Positions 17,976-26,995 of a DNA stretch of 46,338 nt are shown one piece after another. Every line of letters begins with the position of its first letter. Position 1 is the first letter of the stretch. Position numbers and translations under genes: made by a program. The DNA is from Sulfurimonadaceae bacterium. GTDB taxonomy: Bacteria > Campylobacterota > Campylobacteria > Campylobacterales > Sulfurimonadaceae. The stretch lies in assembly GCA_016744905.1 (NCBI GenBank), contig JADGDM010000016.1, forward strand, positions 1 to 46,338, written 5' to 3'. A model generated the notes under the pieces. It made no database searches. It was not told the origin of the DNA and saw nothing but the letters and a program-made list of their open reading frames with translations.

Positions 17976-18590
17976 GTGGAATTTTCACTACTACTTGAGC
18001 AGTTCATTGACTATATGAACAGCGGTGGCTTTGTTATGTGGCCACTATTTATCGCCATCATGTTTCTTTGGTATGGTTTGGGTTACCGTATCCATGCACT
18101 CAACCGTGGTTCTAAAAAAAGTGTCCGTACACTGATTCGAAAATACGATGAGAAAAAAAGAACAAAAGTAAATGGTGTTGTTGATAGCGCAGTTGTTGAG
18201 GCAATGGACGTGGTAAACCTTTATGGTCCCAGTAAAAAATCTCGTGATATTATTGACGATATTTTTTATCTTCGTGTTCAAGAGATTAATCGTTATAGAA
18301 TTTTAATTATGACCATCGTAGCAGCTGCTCCATTAATCGGTCTTTTAGGGACTGTTATAGGAATGATTGAGACCTTTGACTCTCTAGCATCTGCTTCACT
18401 CTTTTCACAATCAGGAGGTATCGCAGGTGGTATTTCTCAAGCACTATTTACGACACAGTTAGGTTTAGTAGTTGCTGTTCCTGGTTTGGTAGTAGGAAAG
18501 TTATTGGATAGAAAAGCCGAGACAATGGAAATAGATTTAGAACAGATTACAGATATTTTATGCTCACAAGGAGTTATCAATGAAAATTAG
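17976..18590 (+). CDS. exbB: ExbB-family proton-channel subunit (short form)
   Basis: The 204-residue protein has an N-terminal membrane segment (about 18-36) and a MotA/TolQ/ExbB domain (about 80-195) with APLIGLLGTVIGMIETFDS and GGIAGGISQALFTTQLGLVVAVPG. The start is GTG, 6 bases after the previous stop. It forms the pentameric stator in the inner membrane around the ExbD helices. The last codons overlap the start of exbD by 11 bases. It is one of two ExbB-type proteins in this operon; this one is the canonical stator. Confidence 0.85.
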   Translation: MEFSLLLEQFIDYMNSGGFVMWPLFIAIMFLWYGLGYRIHALNRGSKKSVRTLIRKYDEKKRTKVNGVVDSAVVEAMDVVNLYGPSKKSRDIIDDIFYLRVQEINRYRILIMTIVAAAPLIGLLGTVIGMIETFDSLASASLFSQSGGIAGGISQALFTTQLGLVVAVPGLVVGKLLDRKAETMEIDLEQITDILCSQGVINEN

Positions 18591-18984
18591 ACGTAAAAAG
18601 GCCTCATCTGCTGAAGTAGATATGTCACCACTGATTGATATGGTTTTTATCTTACTTATCTTCTTTATGGTAAGTACAACATTCACAAAAGATATGAAGC
18701 TTGATCTTCAACGTCCTGGTGCTTCATCAGCATCAAAGGCATCAACAAAAGCCATTCGTGTCTACATCGATAATTTTGGTGAGACTTATGTTGATAATCA
18801 ACCCATAAAAACATGGGCCATTCAATCAAAAGTACGTGAGCTACTACACTCTAGCGCGCAGGCTTCTGTTTTAGTGATCGCTGATGATACTATTCCTGTT
18901 GAAAAGCTTATCGAAGTGGTTGATCAGTGTCGTCTATCTGGCGCTTCTGACGTTGCTGTTGTGACAGAGAAAGAGGCAGGTTAA
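18580..18984 (+). CDS. exbD: ExbD-family transducer subunit
   Basis: The 134-residue protein has a short cytoplasmic N-terminus, one membrane helix (about 16-38) carrying the conserved proton-path Asp in SPLIDMVFILLIFFMV, and a periplasmic domain (about 60-130) with the TIPVEKLIEVVDQCR segment. It couples proton flow through ExbB to movement of TonB. It overlaps the exbB gene by 11 bases and is followed after one base by tonB. Confidence 0.88.
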   Translation: MKIRRKKASSAEVDMSPLIDMVFILLIFFMVSTTFTKDMKLDLQRPGASSASKASTKAIRVYIDNFGETYVDNQPIKTWAIQSKVRELLHSSAQASVLVIADDTIPVEKLIEVVDQCRLSGASDVAVVTEKEAG

Positions 18985-18985
18985 G

Positions 18986-19615
18986 GTGTCAAAGGTATTA
19001 CTTCACCTCAAGGCTGCGTCATGGATGCTCTTTGGACTTTTCTTTGTATTTTTTGTTGTTATTTCAATGAACAATGCACCTGAGGCAAAGCCTGAAAAGA
19101 AGAAAGAGACATCTCAAGCATTTGAGATCAAAAAAATAGTGAAACCAAAACCAAAGCCAAAACCTAAACCAAAGCCTAAACCTAAAAAAAGCAAGCCTCA
19201 AAAAAGCTCTACGGCGCCAGATATGAGTTCTAGTTTAAGTGGAATTGATACAGGACTTGATAGCTTTACTAATGATGATATGGACATGGGTGACGCACTT
19301 CTAGGTGATGTGGATAAAAATGTTGTTATGAGTGAAGACTCTGTTGATGTTGCTCCTAAACCAGCAGTTAGAACAGCCATGGAATATCCTAAAAAAGCCC
19401 GTAAAAATGGGATCACTGGATATGTTGTTATGAATCTATTGGTCAATAAAAATGGTATGGTAGAAAAAGTAAAAGTACTCGAATCAGAACCAGAAGGCGT
19501 CTTTGATGAAGTTGCTATCGCTGGGGTAAAGTCATGGGAATTCAAACCCGCACAATATAAAGCACAAAATGTAAAAGTTTGGGCTTCGCAGAAGATTCGT
19601 TTTGATCTTCAATAA
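18986..19615 (+). CDS. tonB: TonB protein, short TonB2-like
   Basis: The 209-residue protein starts at a GTG one base after the exbD stop, with AGG overlapping that stop. It has one N-terminal membrane segment (about 9-28), a Lys-Pro repeat region (about 50-66) that spans the periplasm, an acidic Ser/Asp-rich stretch, and a TonB C-terminal domain (about 120-209) with the YPKKARKNGITGYVVM and VKSWEFKPA segments. The spacer is short, as in TonB2-type proteins. It should contact the TonB box of outer-membrane receptors, most likely the co-regulated receptor at 5734. The membrane segment lacks the usual SHLS motif at its start, although AASWM is near. Confidence 0.88.
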   Translation: MSKVLLHLKAASWMLFGLFFVFFVVISMNNAPEAKPEKKKETSQAFEIKKIVKPKPKPKPKPKPKPKKSKPQKSSTAPDMSSSLSGIDTGLDSFTNDDMDMGDALLGDVDKNVVMSEDSVDVAPKPAVRTAMEYPKKARKNGITGYVVMNLLVNKNGMVEKVKVLESEPEGVFDEVAIAGVKSWEFKPAQYKAQNVKVWASQKIRFDLQ

Positions 19616-19627
19616 GGGCTAATTATT

Positions 19628-20773
19628 ATGAAATTTATTAAAATACTTTTACTATTGTCACTACTTATTTTAAATGCAGAAGCTAAAAAAAGTAAAAGTG
19701 ATGAGATAGATCACCTTGCCTTAGCCGCATTAATGCTTAAAGATGGACATACTGCACGTGCGGCTGATGAATTGGCGCAGGCAGATCAAAATGTAACCGA
19801 GTTTGACTTTATCCGCTACTACACCTTAAATGCACTTGTCTTAACCAAGCAAAGCAGCTATAAAGTAGCCAATGAAAACTTTTCACTCTCTATCAAAGCT
19901 GGACAGACAGATAAATCTGTCTATATGTACATGGCACAAAATAGTTTTAAATTAGAAAACTATAAAGAGACCATCTCTTCTATTGATAAGGCAGGAGAAC
20001 TTGCACTTACAAAAGAGGCGATGTATGCGCTTAAAGCAGAGTCGTATAAAAGACTAGATGATTATAACAGCGCGCTTGTTACGCTTAAAGCAGGAATCAA
20101 AACATTTCCAAAACATTGGAAGTTTTATAAACAACGTTTTGGATACTACTTACATTTGCATCTCTATCAATCTTCACTAGAAGATGCTGAAGTCTATCTT
20201 CAAAATGCGAAGGTGGATGCAAAAACATCAATCGCTTTTATCTCAGCGCTGCGTAAAAGTGGTGCAACTGAAAAAGCCACTGCGCTTGCTGAAGAAGCCA
20301 ATATTATGTTTTCTGATGAAGCGAAGGTCACTGTTTTACTGGCACACCTGTACATTGATCAAGAGAAATTCTATGCTGCCGCGCATCTATTTGATGAAGC
20401 TTCTAGAAAAGACACTACGTACACTAAAGAAGCTGCGGAGATGTTAAGACGTGCCAAAGAGTTTTCACTGGCACTGTATAAAAATGCGCAACTCTTAGAG
20501 ACAAAAGAGAAGTACAAGCAACGTATCGCAATCTATTTAGAATTTGGAGACTATGAAAAAATTGTAGCCACTGAAGACGCTATGGAGCGCGCTCATCTAC
20601 TTGAAGATGAAAATATGCGTTACGCCTTGGCTTACGCATTTTATAAGGTCAATGACTTTAACAATGCAGAGAGACACCTACAGCTTATTACACAAAGCGC
20701 ACTCTTTGTCAAAGCCATTGAAATTAGAAAAAATATGGAAAAATGTCAAAATAATATTTGGGAGTGTGAGTAG
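19628..20773 (+). CDS. TPR-repeat periplasmic protein of the TonB operon
   Basis: The 381-residue protein has a signal peptide (about 1-19), and the rest is helical tetratricopeptide-like repeats (for example ALKAESYKRLDDYNSALVTL). It follows tonB by 12 bases with no terminator, so it closes the operon. TPR proteins at this position are known from TonB2-type clusters, where they are thought to help receptor-specific energising from the periplasm. Direct substrate contact is not shown. The gene is convergent with the chemoreceptor gene. Confidence 0.78.
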   Translation: MKFIKILLLLSLLILNAEAKKSKSDEIDHLALAALMLKDGHTARAADELAQADQNVTEFDFIRYYTLNALVLTKQSSYKVANENFSLSIKAGQTDKSVYMYMAQNSFKLENYKETISSIDKAGELALTKEAMYALKAESYKRLDDYNSALVTLKAGIKTFPKHWKFYKQRFGYYLHLHLYQSSLEDAEVYLQNAKVDAKTSIAFISALRKSGATEKATALAEEANIMFSDEAKVTVLLAHLYIDQEKFYAAAHLFDEASRKDTTYTKEAAEMLRRAKEFSLALYKNAQLLETKEKYKQRIAIYLEFGDYEKIVATEDAMERAHLLEDENMRYALAYAFYKVNDFNNAERHLQLITQSALFVKAIEIRKNMEKCQNNIWECE

Positions 20774-20783
20774 TATACTACTC
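20768..20783. terminator. Perfect palindrome spanning both convergent stop codons
   Basis: The 16-base sequence GAGTAGTATACTACTC is fully self-complementary and contains the TAG stop of the TPR gene and, on the other strand, the TAG stop of the chemoreceptor gene. It can form a 6-bp stem with a TATA loop in either transcript. No T-run follows, so terminator activity is uncertain. Confidence 0.35.
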
Positions 20784-22250
20784 GTCCCAAAGTTCTATTT
20801 CACCCTTGTCAATCTTTTCATTTTGATACACTGCCTCTTCATCTAACATATTATCCATCAAATCAAACAGTTCATCAGAGGCACCTTCCATCACTATAAA
20901 ATTCTCTTTTATCTCTTGTCTATGATCTAAGAAACCATTGTCTTTAATTAATGAAAATGTATTTAATACTGAGTCATGAACTTTGGTGTGTGGTGTTAGA
21001 ATTTTTTTATAACTATTAGAGTGTGCAAACTGTGCCTTGCCCTCAGACTCATACCAGGTACCAAAACGACAAGTATGATGATTGTTAAACTCTTTATGTT
21101 CTTCGTTTTCAACATGTTTTAAAGCATCAGACTTAAAGAGGATATGGTCTATTTTTGCCAAAATAATAAAGTTTTTATTTTTCATATTTCGACTAGAACT
21201 CAATACTGATTCAGAGGTAGTTGTAAACTGCTCAAGTGAGTGATATAAGGTGTTTACACTCTCCATAGACACTTTTGCAATATCATTTAGTTGTTGTGAA
21301 TTCTCAGACATTCCACCAGATTCTTGCTGAAGGGTTGAGATAGAGATACTAATTTCACTCGTTGCCTTCTGTGTTCGCTCGGCTAATTTTCTAACCTCGT
21401 CCGCAACAACAGCAAACCCACGACCATGTTCACCTGCACGTGCCGCTTCAATAGCAGCATTCAACGCAAGAAGATTGGTTTGATCAGCAATATCTTTAAT
21501 AAGATCTAAAACAGAACTGATATCCGAAGTGCGTTCACTTAAAGAGTCAACAGATTCATCATTTTGAAGAATAATTTCACTAAGGCGTTCAAAATTTTCA
21601 TTCATTGTCTCAACTACTGCGTTATTTGAACGAGAAAGTGAAGCACTCTCTTGCGCTTCAACAGAGAGTGTTGTTAAAGTGTCATTGTTTGAAGAGATCT
21701 GTTCTTGAATGATGGAAAAGTTGGCCATAGCGCCGCGACCTGTTTTTCCCAGTTCTACTAAAAAGTTTTTCTTCTCTTGAGAAATAAATTCTTTCTCCAT
21801 CGCATCTATGCTTCTATTAATATAGTGCGCTGTTTTTTTAAAGGTACTGTTAAGTCCAATACTGTTGACCCGTCTAAAATACTTATTTTTACTCGCATAG
21901 TCAATAGAGGTATTCACTTCACGAATAAGCGCTTCTACTTGATCAAACACCTCATTAATATTTTCACCCAATACTTCAAGTTCACCACCAGCTAAATTTT
22001 TATGCTGACGATGTTCAAAATTACCATCTTTGGCTGCTGACATAATATTTGAAGTACTTGTAATACTGTTTGTGATGAGATGGATTTGTTTGTAAGCATA
22101 AAAGGCGATGAGAATATTTAATGTATTAAAAAGTACCATAGCCGGATTAAAACCAAAGAAAATTCCGGAAGTAAATCCACCAATAACGACTATGGCGATA
22201 TGTGCATAGTTTGCATAGTGTAACTTAGATAGAGAGGATAAATTCATCAT
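20778..22250 (-). CDS. Aer/CetA-like methyl-accepting protein with C-terminal CZB zinc domain
   Basis: From the ATG at 22250 the protein has 490 residues. AAAGGAG lies 6 bases upstream of this ATG, and a TTG at 22256 would leave no spacing, so the ATG is preferred. Two close membrane segments with almost no periplasmic loop (about 13-55) resemble Aer-type anchors. A HAMP-like region and the signalling domain follow (hairpin tip around [20 protein letters not shown]). A CZB domain (about 360-430) has H in KIDHILFK, C in [10 protein letters not shown] and H...H in HTKVHDS, the 3His/1Cys zinc site. The sensor is the PAS protein encoded just upstream; the genes overlap by 26 bases. Confidence 0.85.
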   Translation of the reverse strand: MMNLSSLSKLHYANYAHIAIVVIGGFTSGIFFGFNPAMVLFNTLNILIAFYAYKQIHLITNSITSTSNIMSAAKDGNFEHRQHKNLAGGELEVLGENINEVFDQVEALIREVNTSIDYASKNKYFRRVNSIGLNSTFKKTAHYINRSIDAMEKEFISQEKKNFLVELGKTGRGAMANFSIIQEQISSNNDTLTTLSVEAQESASLSRSNNAVVETMNENFERLSEIILQNDESVDSLSERTSDISSVLDLIKDIADQTNLLALNAAIEAARAGEHGRGFAVVADEVRKLAERTQKATSEISISISTLQQESGGMSENSQQLNDIAKVSMESVNTLYHSLEQFTTTSESVLSSSRNMKNKNFIILAKIDHILFKSDALKHVENEEHKEFNNHHTCRFGTWYESEGKAQFAHSNSYKKILTPHTKVHDSVLNTFSLIKDNGFLDHRQEIKENFIVMEGASDELFDLMDNMLDEEAVYQNEKIDKGEIELWDE

Positions 22251-22734
22251 ACTCAACTCCTTTACTTATTAAAAGTTCATTAACTATCTTTTCACTTGCA
22301 CTTATTCCACCTTGCTTTTCAGCACGTAAGAGGTCTTGATAAAGAGGGGCAATAATTTTCATTGACGACTCAGTAGGCTTTCTTCGTACAGAGTGGTAAC
22401 CAATAACTTTGCCCTCATAAAATGAGGGAGTCACATTCGCCATTACCCAGTAAAAAGAGCCATCTGCACAGAGGTTTTTTACATACGCATGTATCTCTTT
22501 TTTATCTTGCAAATAGTTCCATAAAAGTTTAAAGATTATTTTTGGCATATCGGGGTGTCTAATAACATTGTGAGGCTGATTTAAAAGTTCATCCTCACAC
22601 ATTTCTACAATATTGGTAAAAGCCTTATTGGCATAAGTAATACGACCTTTAAGGTCGGTCTTCGTCACTAAAAACTCATCTTTACTAAAATGTTTTTCAT
22701 TTTTTGTAGGGTTTACATTCATAACAGTACTCAC
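22225..22734 (-). CDS. PAS-domain energy-taxis sensor, CetB/Aer N-terminal type
   Basis: The 169-residue soluble protein is almost entirely one Aer-type PAS domain (about 20-125), with [43 protein letters not shown] and GYHSVRRKP. In Aer and CetB this fold binds FAD and reports redox state or electron-transport flux. It has no transmitter of its own; it probably signals through the receptor whose gene overlaps its 3' end, the bipartite layout known from Campylobacter CetA/CetB. A helical C-terminal tail (about 130-169) may dock on the receptor. Confidence 0.82.
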   Translation of the reverse strand: MSTVMNVNPTKNEKHFSKDEFLVTKTDLKGRITYANKAFTNIVEMCEDELLNQPHNVIRHPDMPKIIFKLLWNYLQDKKEIHAYVKNLCADGSFYWVMANVTPSFYEGKVIGYHSVRRKPTESSMKIIAPLYQDLLRAEKQGGISASEKIVNELLISKGVEYDEFILSI

Positions 22735-22757
22735 AAATTTAATTTATTTATAAAATA

Positions 22758-23249
22758 TTAACTTTTTATAGTTCTAAGTAACATCACTCTTCGAAAAAAC
22801 AAGACAACCAAAGCGATTGCTAAAAGTTTAAAATCTAACTCACTGGCAAAGTGAAGGTTCTCAAAAGTCTCACTTTGTGTCGCCGTACTTCCAACTGCTT
22901 GAAGGCTTAAAATTCTTGGGGTATACACGACATTAAAAAGTAAAATACTACTTAACGAAGTAAAAGCAGCCCCTATAGCCAACCAATCTCTTTGACCAGT
23001 CTTATACAAACTCATCTCAAAAATGACAATGGCAATACCGGTAATATAAAGCCAATAGGTAAAACGGTGAAAAACTTCCGCCATCACCACACCGGCACTA
23101 TAACGATCCAGCGCGCTGGAAAGATAAGAGAGATCTTGTGTATGAAAAACGACAGGGGCTACAAAAGCACCCAAGGCAATTATTCCACCAAAACTGGCGC
23201 TCAAGATAAAAAGATATGTGATATCGGTATACATTTTAAATTTATTCAT
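22758..23249 (-). CDS. DUF4149-like integral membrane protein
   Basis: The 163-residue protein has four membrane segments (about 10-32, 55-80, 88-108, 138-156) and conserved-looking motifs such as FVAPVVF and FHRFTYW, consistent with the DUF4149/TMEM205-like family of unknown function. It starts at an ATG with AGAGGAAA upstream and lies 23 bases before the PAS gene on the same strand, so the three genes 23249 to 20778 could form one transcript. Nothing links it directly to taxis. Confidence 0.65.
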   Translation of the reverse strand: MNKFKMYTDITYLFILSASFGGIIALGAFVAPVVFHTQDLSYLSSALDRYSAGVVMAEVFHRFTYWLYITGIAIVIFEMSLYKTGQRDWLAIGAAFTSLSSILLFNVVYTPRILSLQAVGSTATQSETFENLHFASELDFKLLAIALVVLFFRRVMLLRTIKS

Positions 23250-23367
23250 TATCGTTTCCTCTGATTAAGTGCCAAATTGTACACCTTCAGACTTAGAAAA
23301 AAAATAGCGCTTAAAAAGTTTAAAGTAAATAAAAGAAGTGAAGTTAATTGAAGAAGTTTTGAAGACG

Positions 23368-23391
23368 AGACCAAGACAATTGTCTTGATCT
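23368..23391. terminator. 24-base inverted repeat downstream of DUF3373-type gene
   Basis: Arms of 10 bases (AGACCAAGAC and GTCTTGATCT, one G-T pair) surround AATT. It lies 17 bases past the stop of the outer-membrane protein gene and may end that transcript. There is no clear T-run on the minus strand. It could instead be a binding site upstream of the DUF4149-like gene. Confidence 0.4.
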
Positions 23392-23407
23392 ATTTTAAAG
23401 CAGTTGT

Positions 23408-24949
23408 TTAGAAATATGCGTTAAATAGCATGTACACATTCTCTTGTGTCGCATCTTTAGCCAATGGTGTTCCAAAGTGCCATCCAGAACCTGTATATTT
23501 CTCTTGGATATTCATATAACCCACACGAACATAAACATTTGAAGTAATATCTTGAGAAACATAAACTTCATTTACATTACCACGTGTAGCTAACTTATTG
23601 AATACATCTTCACTACCCTGTGTTGCTGACCACCAAGAGGCACTACCTTTATTAAATTCATAACCAAATTTAGTAGCGTATTCCCAAGGAGCGGTATACT
23701 TAACACCCGTATAAATACCATAACCAATATCAGTTAAGAGTGTGCCTCTTGCCATCTCTGAATCATAATATGGATTAGGATTTGCATCAACACCTACATT
23801 ACAATCACTTGAACCATCAGTTCCAGTATAATTAACACAATTACCATTTCCTTCAGGATCAGAGACTGAACCATGTGCAAATAGGTCAAGCGTTCCTGAA
23901 CTTTCACTAAAGGCGATATCACGCAATTCCCATCCTGCACCATAATTGGCGATGCTTCCTAAGTCTTGTTGATACTTTAAAGCAGTATTTGAGCCTTTAT
24001 TTTCTGCACCATCACCACCTAAGAAAGGAGTTGCTTTGATATTACCATTATGGTTATATCCAATCCATAAAGTATTATCAACATCAAATAGAGGTACTTT
24101 TACTTCTAGGAAGATACCTGCTACATCATCATTTTGAATATCTTCACGGTTACATTGATAGTAGAACATTTGATTATTTAAAGTATATGCCTTACCCGCA
24201 ATTCCTCTTAAATACACATCCGTACCAATCAGTTTAGAAAAATTAGCCGTTAAAATTCCTCCATATACATTACTATCAAAAATCAATGTTGGGAAAACAG
24301 AACGTCGTGGAGTATTTTCAATAATATTTGAACTCATACCACCCGTTGTTGGTAAGATACCCGCTGAAACGACTAAAGGCACCGCGCTATCGCCTAAAAA
24401 TGGAACATCAACAAAGGCACGATCTACATCAAAAGTCGTAAATTTATTGGTACTCGATGCCGGTAGCTCTGCACCAATATCTTGAGGGCTTAGGATACAG
24501 ATACGTTGATCACCTTGAGAACTGTGATCAAAACGGATACGACCAGTAAACTTAGTTCCATTATCCATCTTAGCATTCATATTAAGTAGTCCCTTAACAG
24601 AGTACTGTGGTCCCCAGTTTTTCTCTTGTGGAAATGCCATCTCTCTACGCTCATTCTTAGCAGCAGTAGGATCATAAGCCTTACCAATATTATTACCAAT
24701 TCCATTATTGTTATACTTGAAGTTATCCATACGTCCACGTAACTCGAAAGACATATTTAACTTATCAGTAAATGCTTTGGTTTCAACCTTATCAATAACT
24801 TCCCACAACTCATCCGTATCTTCAGCTTGTTGTGCTTTTAATTTTTCAATTTCTAATCTTAAATCTTTTAGTTCCTGAGTGTCATCTGCATAAACCGATG
24901 AACCGGCTAACAAAGAGACTGCTAATATACTTAATGTTAATTTTTTCAT
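23408..24949 (-). CDS. DUF3373-type outer-membrane beta-barrel protein (porin-like)
   Basis: The 513-residue precursor has a signal peptide (about 1-21), a short coiled coil (about 24-52) with ELKDLRLEIEKLKAQQ, and a beta-barrel region (about 60-513) ending in Phe (MLFNAYF), as exported barrels do. The layout matches DUF3373, an outer-membrane family of Campylobacterota recalled from its N-terminal coiled coil followed by a barrel beginning like LNMSFELRGRMDNF. Four Cys residues in predicted loop regions are unusual for a porin. It is the last gene of a three-gene unit with a chemoreceptor and a small secreted protein, so it may import or sense the chemoeffector. The function is unproven. Confidence 0.7.
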   Translation of the reverse strand: MKKLTLSILAVSLLAGSSVYADDTQELKDLRLEIEKLKAQQAEDTDELWEVIDKVETKAFTDKLNMSFELRGRMDNFKYNNNGIGNNIGKAYDPTAAKNERREMAFPQEKNWGPQYSVKGLLNMNAKMDNGTKFTGRIRFDHSSQGDQRICILSPQDIGAELPASSTNKFTTFDVDRAFVDVPFLGDSAVPLVVSAGILPTTGGMSSNIIENTPRRSVFPTLIFDSNVYGGILTANFSKLIGTDVYLRGIAGKAYTLNNQMFYYQCNREDIQNDDVAGIFLEVKVPLFDVDNTLWIGYNHNGNIKATPFLGGDGAENKGSNTALKYQQDLGSIANYGAGWELRDIAFSESSGTLDLFAHGSVSDPEGNGNCVNYTGTDGSSDCNVGVDANPNPYYDSEMARGTLLTDIGYGIYTGVKYTAPWEYATKFGYEFNKGSASWWSATQGSEDVFNKLATRGNVNEVYVSQDITSNVYVRVGYMNIQEKYTGSGWHFGTPLAKDATQENVYMLFNAYF

Positions 24950-24967
24950 TTCTTATCCTAATATTTT

Positions 24968-25234
24968 CTATTGTGGTACAGTAGCTTGATCTTTGTCAGC
25001 TGAACGTGCATTTAAATACTTTAGTAGAGTAGCTCTATCGCCATCACTCAGTCCATCTATTCCTAATTTTGCTTGCCATTTTGGCTTACCAAAATAACGT
25101 TTCCATTGCGACTCAGTTTTATTTCCACCAGCTTTTGTATATACATCTTTAGCAGCACCCGCTGCATCAAACGCATAAAGCGCCGAGCTTAACAAAACTG
25201 AACATCCTAGTAGTACAAGTGTTTTACGTATCAT
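24968..25234 (-). CDS. Small secreted protein, cytochrome-like but without haem motif
   Basis: The 88-residue precursor has a signal peptide (about 1-21, ending ALYAFDA). The mature part includes TESQWKRYFGKPKWQAKLG and LSDGDRATLLKYLNARSADK, a C-terminal helix that resembles small class I cytochromes. No CXXCH is present and the only Cys is in the signal peptide, so no c-type haem can be attached. It starts 2 bases after the chemoreceptor stop, with its ribosome binding site AAAGGAG inside the receptor gene, and ends 19 bases before the DUF3373-type gene. It may be a periplasmic binding partner of the receptor. Confidence 0.7.
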   Translation of the reverse strand: MIRKTLVLLGCSVLLSSALYAFDAAGAAKDVYTKAGGNKTESQWKRYFGKPKWQAKLGIDGLSDGDRATLLKYLNARSADKDQATVPQ

Positions 25235-25236
25235 TT

Positions 25237-26877
25237 CTATTCTCCTTTTATTGTAATGAATTGACTTAAATTTTTTAATAACATCTGGTTTGAGTTAATT
25301 AAAGATTCGAGTTCACTGTTAATACGCCCACTCTCATCTCTATTTTCAACACTCTCTTCACCAATTTTACTGTTTTCTGCGATGAGCGTACTGGTATTAG
25401 TATTGACAATATTTGAGATTTCGATATTACTTAAAACCGTTTCATTTACTTCACTCATAATCTCATTCGTATCAGCAATACGTTCACTAACATCTTTTGC
25501 AATCACAGAAAGGTTTTGAATATCTTCAGAGTTTTGAGAGATTTCATCAGAGGCATTAACAATCTCTTGAATTAAAATACTAATCGTCGCCTCAATATCT
25601 CTAAGCGAATTTTGTGTCTTTTCCGCCAGTTTACGAACCTCATCCGCAACAACCGCAAACCCTCTACCATGTTCACCCGCACGCGCTGCTTCGATAGCTG
25701 CATTGAGCGCCAATAAGTTTGTCTGTTCAGCGATGTCTTTAATCACACCAAGAACATCTTTAACCTGCTCTGCATTACGACTAAGGGCTTGTATTTTAGA
25801 CGCAATCTCTTGCTCTTTACCAACACTATCATCAACAAATGTGGTCATATCTTCCATTTTACTGTTGGCTTCAACTAAAACTACATTGACGTTTTCTAAA
25901 TTCTCTTTGGTATTACTGCTTTTTAATTTTGACTCTTCAAGTAGAGAGATAACTTTTTCACCCTCACTCACCATATTTACCAATGAACTTGAAATATGTG
26001 AGGAAGAGTTACCAATTTTATTAGAGATGTCTTTGAGTACATTACTTTTTTCTGCACTGTCTTCAGCATTATTAATAACACGATTTAGTGCAATACTAAA
26101 CTCTTTTAATATAACTTGCATTGACGTTTGAAGTTCTAATAACTCTTTATCAATCTGTTTGTTTGGATTGACAGTCACCGTCAAGTCTTTTGAATTACTA
26201 ATCTCACGTAACCATCTATTCAACTCATCTAAAGAACTTTTAATGGTATTCATTAAAAGAATTGTAATTAACAATAACAGAACAACAATGACTGCCATCG
26301 TTATCATACTTGAAGTCACTTTGCTGTCAAACTCTTCCATTATTGATTTTGAGATACTGTCTTGAAGTGTTAAGACATCTCCTTTGATGATATTCATGTC
26401 CTTTTGTAAAAGTCCATACATCTCATTAACAGGATCAATCTCATACATACCTTCTTCTGGCATCTCTTTCATGATTTCGACAAAAGATTTAGCGATACTT
26501 AAAAAGTTTTTATATCTGTTATTTAATGATTCAATATTTTTCAACATATCTTCTTTATTGATTTCAGCATCACTAAAATTATCAATATTCGAACTTAATT
26601 CACTAATGCTTCTTCTTATTTCAGAATCTTTCACATCTAAAACTTTTTTATCAAGTCCTTTTATTCCAGCACCCAACATCTGTACTTGAATTTGTAAAAT
26701 ATTCTTTTCAAGATTTTCTACATTTTCGACAAAAGGGATAACATTCTCCTTTAAACTTGTATATTCCACTTTGAGGTCTTTTAAGGTAGAGATACCAATT
26801 GATCCTATGATAACAGAAGAGATAATTCCTGCGGTGAGTATAAAGAGAAGCTTGACGAGAATACTGTTTAATTTCAT
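25237..26877 (-). CDS. Methyl-accepting chemotaxis protein with periplasmic helical sensor
   Basis: This 546-residue receptor has a first membrane segment (about 7-29), a periplasmic all-helical sensor (about 30-188), a second membrane segment (about 190-212), a HAMP-like region and the cytoplasmic signalling domain with tip [20 protein letters not shown]. The sensor resembles four-helix-bundle MCP domains; its ligand is unknown. It starts an operon with the small secreted protein and the DUF3373-type protein. A chemoreceptor at the head of a transcript with an outer-membrane protein suggests that ligand entry and taxis are co-expressed. TAGGAAAA lies before the ATG. Confidence 0.88.
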   Translation of the reverse strand: MKLNSILVKLLFILTAGIISSVIIGSIGISTLKDLKVEYTSLKENVIPFVENVENLEKNILQIQVQMLGAGIKGLDKKVLDVKDSEIRRSISELSSNIDNFSDAEINKEDMLKNIESLNNRYKNFLSIAKSFVEIMKEMPEEGMYEIDPVNEMYGLLQKDMNIIKGDVLTLQDSISKSIMEEFDSKVTSSMITMAVIVVLLLLITILLMNTIKSSLDELNRWLREISNSKDLTVTVNPNKQIDKELLELQTSMQVILKEFSIALNRVINNAEDSAEKSNVLKDISNKIGNSSSHISSSLVNMVSEGEKVISLLEESKLKSSNTKENLENVNVVLVEANSKMEDMTTFVDDSVGKEQEIASKIQALSRNAEQVKDVLGVIKDIAEQTNLLALNAAIEAARAGEHGRGFAVVADEVRKLAEKTQNSLRDIEATISILIQEIVNASDEISQNSEDIQNLSVIAKDVSERIADTNEIMSEVNETVLSNIEISNIVNTNTSTLIAENSKIGEESVENRDESGRINSELESLINSNQMLLKNLSQFITIKGE

Positions 26878-26995
26878 TATTTTTCCTATATTATTAATTA
26901 GCTATAAAAATATGTTAACATGCTACCTCTACAAGTATTAAAAAAATATTAAATAGTTGGTAAACAGATATTAAATTATATAATAAAGGATTATA

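Noticed and set aside
19141-19200. Short tandem repeat of AAACCAAAGCC-like units, possible CRISPR or satellite
   Set aside because: It encodes the Lys-Pro spacer of TonB; the repeat reflects the protein, with no spacers between units.
26911-26922. ATGTTAACAT-type palindrome upstream of the chemoreceptor gene
   Set aside because: It is short and AT-rich and not repeated at other promoters; chance is a sufficient explanation.
26979-26984. TATAAT immediately before the lipoprotein gene as its -10 box
   Set aside because: It directly abuts the ribosome binding site, so transcription would start almost at the start codon; the true promoter may be further upstream.
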